Positions 6,081 to 8,628 of a stretch of 8,628 nucleotides of DNA are shown piece by piece. Position numbers and translations under genes: made by a program. Numbering within the stretch: position 1 is the stretch's first letter; each line of letters opens with the position of its first letter. Origin of the DNA: JBKPDV01 sp046728075 (GTDB taxonomy: Bacteria; Acidobacteriota; Thermoanaerobaculia; UBA5066; Gp7-AA6). The stretch is taken from NCBI GenBank assembly GCA_046728075.1, contig JBKPDV010000117.1:1-8628 (forward strand), in the 5' to 3' direction. The notes below the pieces were generated by a model. The model worked only from the letters and a program-made list of their open reading frames with translations, searched no databases and was not told where the DNA came from.

Positions 6081-6653
6081 TTGAGCAATCGCCGTGTCCT
6101 GCGCCGCGCGGATCCCGCCTTCCTTCCGAAGGAGCGGGAGGGCAGCACCAACGCCGCCGGCCTGCGATTGACGGTGATCTGCTCGCGCTGGAACCCCACC
6201 GTGACGGACGCGCTCTTGAGGTCCGCGCTGGCCGCGCTGGAGCAACGGGGCGCGCGATCCGAGGATGTCGAGGTCATCCGCGTGCCCGGCGCCTTCGAGC
6301 TGCCCGCCGCCGCGCACGCGGTGCTGACAGGGCGGCGTCAGCCGGACGCCGTCGTCGCGCTCGGCGCGATCGTCCGCGGCGAGACGACGCACCACGAGGT
6401 CCTGGGCCACGCGGTCGCGTCGGCTCTGGCCGCGCTCTCGAGCCGCGGCTGCCCGATCGGTTTCGGCCTGCTGACGTGCGACACGATGGAGCAGGCGCGG
6501 GCCCGCACCGGCAAGGGGCGAGAAGCGGCGGAGGCGGCGATCGAGATGGCGCGGCTCACCCGCGCGCTGCAGCCCGGGGCGAAGGGCGAACGGCGAAGGG
6601 CGAAGGGCGAAGAAACCGGGAAGAGTTTGCGCGTCGCGCCGCGGAAGAACTGA
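6081..6653 (+). CDS. ribH: 6,7-dimethyl-8-ribityllumazine synthase
   Basis: RibH condenses 5-amino-6-ribitylaminouracil with 3,4-dihydroxy-2-butanone 4-phosphate, the penultimate step of riboflavin synthesis. Family marks are SRWNP (35-39), VPGAFELP (68-75), ALGAIVRGETTHHEVL (93-108) with the expected catalytic His104, and GFGLLTCDTMEQA (127-139). The product is 190 residues against about 155 usually. The N-terminus is some 15 residues long, and about 25 residues follow the normal end (AAIEMARLTRALQ). The extra C-terminus is largely encoded by the heptamer array at 6577-6611. The phosphate-binding loop (ARARTGKGREAAEAA) is about five residues shorter than the B. subtilis form, though Lys145 may serve as the phosphate ligand. 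The stop shares its A with the nusB ATG (TGATG), a coupling often seen for this pair. Confidence 0.93.
   Translation: MSNRRVLRRADPAFLPKEREGSTNAAGLRLTVICSRWNPTVTDALLRSALAALEQRGARSEDVEVIRVPGAFELPAAAHAVLTGRRQPDAVVALGAIVRGETTHHEVLGHAVASALAALSSRGCPIGFGLLTCDTMEQARARTGKGREAAEAAIEMARLTRALQPGAKGERRRAKGEETGKSLRVAPRKN
6577..6611 (+). repeat. GGGCGAA heptamer array within the ribH 3' end
   Basis: Five contiguous units: GGGCGAA, GGGCGAA, CGGCGAA, GGGCGAA, GGGCGAA. This is the same GAANGGC family, in another phase, as the two arms at 2920-3042. Read in the ribH frame it gives a basic tail (GAKGERRRAKGEE, residues 166-178) beyond the conserved domain. No opposed arm is seen nearby, so this copy is a single direct array. 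Confidence 0.85.
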
Positions 6654-7072
6654 TGGGGGCCCGGCGCAAGGCGAGGGAGCTCGCCCTCCAGATGCTGTAT
6701 GAGAACGACGTCTCCGGGACGGCTCCGGGGGAGATGTTCCAGCGGTCCGAGGATCTGCGCAAGGCCGCCCCCTCCCTGCGGGACTTCACCTGCCGTCTGG
6801 TCGAGGGCACCGTCGCCAATCGCGACGATCTGGACGCGATCATCTCCAGGCAGGCCGACCATTGGAGGCTCGTGCGAATGCCCGTGGTCGATCGCAACAT
6901 TCTTCGACTCGCGCTCTTCGAGCTGCTCCACGAGCCCTCGACCCCCCGGCCGGTCGTCATCGACGAGGCTCTCGAGATCGCGAAGCGGTTTTCGACGCCC
7001 CGATCATCGCAGTTCATCAACGGCATTCTGGATGGGGTGCTCAAGGCCCGCCCGCCGCAGGCCGACTCGTGA
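6653..7072 (+). CDS. nusB: Transcription antitermination protein NusB
   Basis: NusB binds the boxA sequence of nascent rRNA leaders together with NusE (S10) and prevents premature Rho termination. The 139-residue product fits the family's all-helical fold. It starts GARRKARELALQMLYE, continues with WRLVRMPVVDRNILRLALFEL (71-91), and ends with VVIDEALEIAKRF followed by SSQFINGILDGVL, all standard NusB segments. The frame is open well upstream through ribH, but ATG 6653 overlaps the ribH stop, has a GGAAG-like site just before it and gives the family N-terminus. Its TGA (7070-7072) overlaps the GTG start of the next gene. Confidence 0.95.
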   Translation: MGARRKARELALQMLYENDVSGTAPGEMFQRSEDLRKAAPSLRDFTCRLVEGTVANRDDLDAIISRQADHWRLVRMPVVDRNILRLALFELLHEPSTPRPVVIDEALEIAKRFSTPRSSQFINGILDGVLKARPPQADS

Positions 7073-7830
7073 GACGCGGCGCGGCAGCGCTGCTGACTCT
7101 TCTGATCGCCGCGAGCGCTCGCGCGGCGGAAGAACGAGCCGTCTACCGAGCGGCCGGGCAGGACGCCCGGCTCTTCGACCAGTACGACAACGACGGCTAT
7201 TCCCTCTCGGTGACGCCCGCGCCGGACGGATCTTTGGAGCTCGCTGTCCGTGTCTCCGACTCCCCACTGGTCAGCGGGGCGGGATTCCCGACGGCAAACC
7301 CCCGAGATTCCTCCCTCGCTCCGGCTGCCGATCGGGACGTCTTTGCGCGGGGGCTGGTGAAGAGGTGTCGGAACCAGAGCGAGGCCGTGAGGCGGATTCT
7401 GCTCGGCATCGCCGCCGAGGTGACTTACGACGCGGACCGGCTGCGCCGGCAGGACCCCGCGGCGGTCTTCGCATCCCGCCGCGCCTACTGCGTGGGATTT
7501 GCGGAGCTCGCCGTCGATCTGCTCCGGCGCGTGGGGATCTCGGCGCGCACCGTCCAGGGGATCTTCGTCTGCGCCCCCGATGACGACGGTTACGAGCAGT
7601 CCATCGGGGGGGCGTATCACCGATGGATCGAGGTGTACTACCCGGACCGCGGGTGGGTCTTCTCCGACCCCTCCGCCTCGATCAACGGCGTGGATGCCCG
7701 CTATCTTCCGTTCGGGCGCCGCTCGTGGACAAAGCCTCGCTCGCTCGAGCTCTCGGCCGTGTCGTCCTCAGGCGTCCTCTCCTACGAGTCTGTCCGCGCC
7801 GGTGATGCGACGATGCGGGTGCGCCGGTAG
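7069..7830 (+). CDS. Secreted transglutaminase-like cysteine protein
   Basis: A 253-residue protein with a clear Sec signal peptide (MRRGAAALLTLLIAASARAA, cut probably near residue 20-21), so it acts in the periplasm or outside. The transglutaminase-like core has the expected Cys-His-Asp triad: Cys141 in RRAYCVGFAELAVDLLRRVGI, His184 in GAYHRWIEVYYPD, and Asp200 in WVFSDPS. These folds act as cysteine proteases, amidases or cross-linkers. The real substrate cannot be told from sequence; peptidoglycan peptides or secreted proteins are possibilities. The Cys-containing helix and the phrase RVGISARTVQG are typical of the superfamily. GTG 7069 is chosen because it gives the signal peptide at once and overlaps the nusB stop (GTGA). 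The longer frame from 6862 would destroy the signal peptide. Confidence 0.88.
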   Translation: MRRGAAALLTLLIAASARAAEERAVYRAAGQDARLFDQYDNDGYSLSVTPAPDGSLELAVRVSDSPLVSGAGFPTANPRDSSLAPAADRDVFARGLVKRCRNQSEAVRRILLGIAAEVTYDADRLRRQDPAAVFASRRAYCVGFAELAVDLLRRVGISARTVQGIFVCAPDDDGYEQSIGGAYHRWIEVYYPDRGWVFSDPSASINGVDARYLPFGRRSWTKPRSLELSAVSSSGVLSYESVRAGDATMRVRR

Positions 7831-7945
7831 GAAGCTGTCAGCTTTCAGCTCTCAGCTTTCAGCTAACGAAGGCAGACTCCTCTGGCTGACAGCTGAGAGC
7901 TGACAGCTGATAGCTGTCCGCCTCATCGGTTAGGATCGCCGTTCC
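7831..7945. repeat. Inverted heptamer arrays (AGCTNNC type) between transglutaminase gene and leuS
   Basis: Left arm 7833-7864: AGCTGTC, AGCTTTC, AGCTCTC, AGCTTTC, AGCT. Right arm 7891-7918: AGCTGAG, AGCTGAC, AGCTGAT, AGCTGTC. The 32 bases 7833-7864 pair with 7884-7915 at 28 of 32 positions by hand alignment, with a 19-base loop (7865-7883). That makes a strong hairpin in either strand. The period is 7 as in the other arrays, but the unit is different. No T-run follows; the structure could still block or stabilise transcripts ending after the transglutaminase gene. Confidence 0.9.
7907..7936 (+). promoter_or_regulatory. Weak candidate promoter for leuS, -35 inside the repeat
   Basis: CTGATA (7907-7912, 4 of 6 against TTGACA) in the last repeat units is 18 bases from TAGGAT (7931-7936, 4 of 6 against TATAAT). 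Transcription from here would begin almost at the leuS ATG, giving a very short or leaderless message, in line with the absence of a ribosome site. Confidence 0.2.
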
Positions 7946-8628
7946 ATGCCGGAAAGACCGGACCCCTCCGCGATCGATCGAAAGTGGCAGCGCCGCTGGG
8001 AGGAGGCCCGCGTCGCCTACGTCGACACCAGCCAGGGCGGAAACAAGTTCTACTTTCTGAACATGTTTCCCTATCCCTCGGCGAGCCGGCTGCACGTCGG
8101 TCACGGGCGGAATTACATTCTGGGAGACGCCATTTACCGGCGCGAACGCATGGCGGGGCTGCGCGCCTTCAACCCCATGGGGTGGGACGCCTTCGGACTC
8201 CCGGCGGAGAACGCCGCCATCGCGAGCGGCGTTCACCCGCGGGAGTACACGCTGGCCAACATCGCGCGAATGAAGGAACAGCTGGCGAGCCTCGGGCTCC
8301 TGTACGACTGGTCCAAGGAGTTCGCCTCCTGCGATCCGGCGTACTACCGCTGGAACCAGTGGCTTTTTCTAAGAATGTGGGAGCGCGGCCTCGCGTACCG
8401 CAAGACGGCGCCCGTCAACTGGTGCCCCGGGTGCCGGACCGTTCTGGCCAACGAGCAGGTCATCGACGGCCGCTGCGATCGGTCCGGCGATCTCGTGGAA
8501 GTCCGCGATCTGACGCAGTGGTTCTTCCGGATCACCGACTACGCCGAGAGGCTGCTCGGCGCGCTGGACGGTCTGGAGTGGCCTGAGCGGGTCAAGACGA
8601 TGCAGCGAAACTGGATCGGCCGCTCCGA
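7946..8628 (+). CDS. leuS: Leucyl-tRNA synthetase, 3' end missing
   Basis: The first 227 residues of a class I synthetase that charges tRNA-Leu; the full protein would be above 800 residues and continues past the window. The N-terminus has AIDRKWQRRWEE and NMFPYPSASRLHVGHGRNY with the HIGH-type motif His50-Val-Gly-His53. It continues with NPMGWDAFGLPAENAAI (76-92), LGLLYDWSKEFASCDPAYYRWNQWLFLRM, and WCPGCRTVLANEQVIDG (159-175). WDAFGLPAE and VLANEQV are diagnostic for LeuRS over IleRS and ValRS. In the zinc domain the first knuckle is intact (Cys160, Cys163), but the second reads CDRS, with Cys177 and Ser180 where a fourth Cys is often found. The editing domain is outside the window. ATG 7946 is the first good start and gives the usual family N-terminus. 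No ribosome site is visible. Confidence 0.96.
   Translation, partial: MPERPDPSAIDRKWQRRWEEARVAYVDTSQGGNKFYFLNMFPYPSASRLHVGHGRNYILGDAIYRRERMAGLRAFNPMGWDAFGLPAENAAIASGVHPREYTLANIARMKEQLASLGLLYDWSKEFASCDPAYYRWNQWLFLRMWERGLAYRKTAPVNWCPGCRTVLANEQVIDGRCDRSGDLVEVRDLTQWFFRITDYAERLLGALDGLEWPERVKTMQRNWIGRS

Noticed and set aside
6053..6652. N-terminal extension of NusB from 6053
   Set aside because: This is the out-of-frame shadow of ribH; the NusB family start coincides with ATG 6653.
7831..7945. tRNA or small structured RNA gene before leuS, or a T-box leader
   Set aside because: The secondary structure is fully explained by the opposed heptamer arrays. No cloverleaf, T-box motif or T-run is visible.

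Overview
The window is a gene-dense, GC-rich stretch of a Gram-negative (LPS-making) bacterial chromosome. All nine identified full or partial genes lie on the + strand. The outer-membrane/lipid A block, strong G/C third-position bias and frequent GTG/TTG starts fit a GC-rich diderm such as an Acidobacteriota or former-deltaproteobacterial lineage. That placement is inference; no rRNA or other decisive taxonomic marker is present.

Region 1 (1-2915) is the conserved envelope cluster: the 3' end of an OmpH/Skp periplasmic chaperone gene, then lpxD, fabZ and lpxA. The last three are translationally coupled by two 4-base ATGA overlaps. LpxA and LpxD add 3-hydroxyacyl chains to the lipid A precursor, and FabZ competes for the same 3-hydroxyacyl-ACP pool. 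Region 2 (2916-4011) is a repeat-bearing spacer followed by a Gfo/Idh/MocA dehydrogenase. In this position it may be a GnnA-like UDP-GlcNAc 3-dehydrogenase, but no partner aminotransferase and no lpxB follow.

Region 3 (4016-6017) pairs a methylthioadenosine phosphorylase (mtnP) with a PfkB-family, nucleoside-kinase-like protein, suggesting purine/MTA salvage. Region 4 (6081-7830) is ribH-nusB-secreted transglutaminase, again with overlapping stop and start codons (TGATG, GTGA). Region 5 (7946-end) is the 5' part of leuS.

The least explained structure is a set of period-7 tandem repeats, of three different sequences, at gene edges. GAANGGC-type units form two opposed arms between lpxA and the dehydrogenase and recur inside the 3' end of ribH. 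AGCTNNC-type units form a 32-base near-perfect inverted pair between the transglutaminase gene and leuS. Degenerate GAGTYCC-type units encode part of the N-terminal extension of the PfkB protein. The coding copies appear to have created protein tails. No new defence system, mobile element, CRISPR array or RNA gene was found, and no stretch above 300 bases lacks a gene.
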